DNA from: Candidatus Aquicultor sp.
GTDB taxonomy: Bacteria; Actinomycetota; Aquicultoria; Aquicultorales; Aquicultoraceae
Reading direction: 5' to 3'
DNA length: 64,000 bases
NCBI GenBank assembly: GCA_036504445.1
Contig: DASXVE010000025.1
Location: 1 to 64,000, forward strand
The translations under genes were made by a program, and so were the position numbers. How positions within the stretch are numbered: the first letter of the stretch is position 1; the number at the start of each line of letters is the position of its first letter. Positions 63,721 to 64,000 of the stretch are shown piece after piece. Under the pieces are notes generated by a model that was not told the origin of the DNA, did no database searches, and saw nothing but the letters and a program-made list of their open reading frames with translations.

Positions 63721-64000
63721 CTACCAATCATCTATACCGGAACGTATTATGTGAACGCCAAGCAAAAGAGCGGCTAAGTATGCTGTAGCCTGTAACCAGA
63801 ACAGCCCACCATCATTTGCGACCTCATCAAATTGGTTGTGTAAATAAATACCACTTTTGGAAAGCATAAAGCCTGCATATAGAACTAGAACGCCCCCAAA
63901 CAACTGTGCAAACAAGACGCCCTTCCGTCTTGACAGGAGTCGCGGTTTTCTCGCACTGTGTCTAGCTGCTCTAGGTTGTACATATGTTTGCTGAGCTGTT
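63721..64000 (-). CDS. Small two-helix membrane protein, partial at the window edge
   Basis: Two membrane helices (FAQLFGGVLVLYAGFMLS and FWLQATAYLAALLLGVHIIR) end the protein. A TTG at 63915 with GGAAGGG before it would give 64 residues, but the frame stays open to the window edge and codes a basic stretch (RAARHSARKPRLLSRRKG) that looks like a real cytoplasmic N-terminus. I therefore treat it as partial. I do not recognise the family. Confidence 0.55.
   Translation of the reverse strand, partial: TAQQTYVQPRAARHSARKPRLLSRRKGVLFAQLFGGVLVLYAGFMLSKSGIYLHNQFDEVANDGGLFWLQATAYLAALLLGVHIIRSGIDDW

Overview
The window is a bacterial chromosome segment of roughly 50% G+C with dense, mostly single-copy genes. 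It lacks an outer-membrane gene set. Instead it carries two S-layer-homology (SLH) surface proteins, a sortase, several lipoproteins and two L,D-transpeptidases, which points to a monoderm. Oxygen-sensitive redox genes (hybrid cluster protein with ferredoxin, an NAD-linked Hox [NiFe] hydrogenase) suggest an anaerobe or facultative anaerobe. Thr-rich linkers, the class-E-like sortase and the general style fit a deep-branching anaerobic Actinomycetota lineage, but Firmicutes-type anaerobes cannot be excluded from sequence alone; this placement is inference.

Layout. 1-4336: 5' end of tuf (EF-Tu) preceded by a tRNA-Tyr/Thr/Met operon, an FmdB-type zinc ribbon, an RsbW-like kinase, an atypical NRAMP transporter, tRNA-Arg(CCG) and a BON-domain protein. 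4393-10436: a decayed nuclease remnant, a sortase with TPR repeats convergent with a monohaem cytochrome that ends in a sortase-like sorting signal, a CBS/CorC membrane protein, a lipoprotein and an L,D-transpeptidase. 10707-14152: hcp, its ferredoxin and a Crp/Fnr regulator with a palindromic operator between them, then a cupin. 14625-21050: a nitrogen-control block amt-PII-amt-PII-glnD. 21262-34791: SLH surface proteins, an ABC exporter, an ECF sigma/anti-sigma pair, two RNA methyltransferases and an M28 peptidase. 35086-37828: an SGNH hydrolase, an MBOAT acyltransferase and an unannotated 36-residue microprotein ending FLYIDF, which together look like a DltD/DltB/DltX-type acyl-transfer machine. 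38103-42322: a second L,D-transpeptidase, a small secreted protein, a broken beta-CASP hydrolase and a two-gene VWA lipoprotein/coiled-coil membrane protein unit. 42679-50141: AddB-AddA recombination nuclease and a YhaM-like exoribonuclease.

50196-55812 is an accessory, defence-like island: an HhH-type hypothetical, a nuclease gene broken by frameshifts, an XRE/ImmA-IrrE/PIN three-gene cassette with two operator palindromes, and a 513-residue protein with a nucleoside-deoxyribosyltransferase/TIR-like core next to an unannotated 54-residue protein. 56243-61255 is hoxEFUYH, followed by convergent recQ, tRNA-Thr(CGT) and a small membrane protein running off the right edge.

The best candidates for something new are the FLYIDF microprotein cassette (35086-37828), the sortase/cytochrome pair (4955-7003), the 513-aa plus 54-aa gene pair (54043-55812) and the VWA/coiled-coil pair (40277-42322). 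Several regulatory structures also stand out: palindromes at activator-like positions upstream of the ferredoxin-hcp and second amt genes, a perfect inverted repeat wrapped around the tRNA-Arg promoter, and terminator-like hairpins in leaders of the NRAMP and CorC genes.
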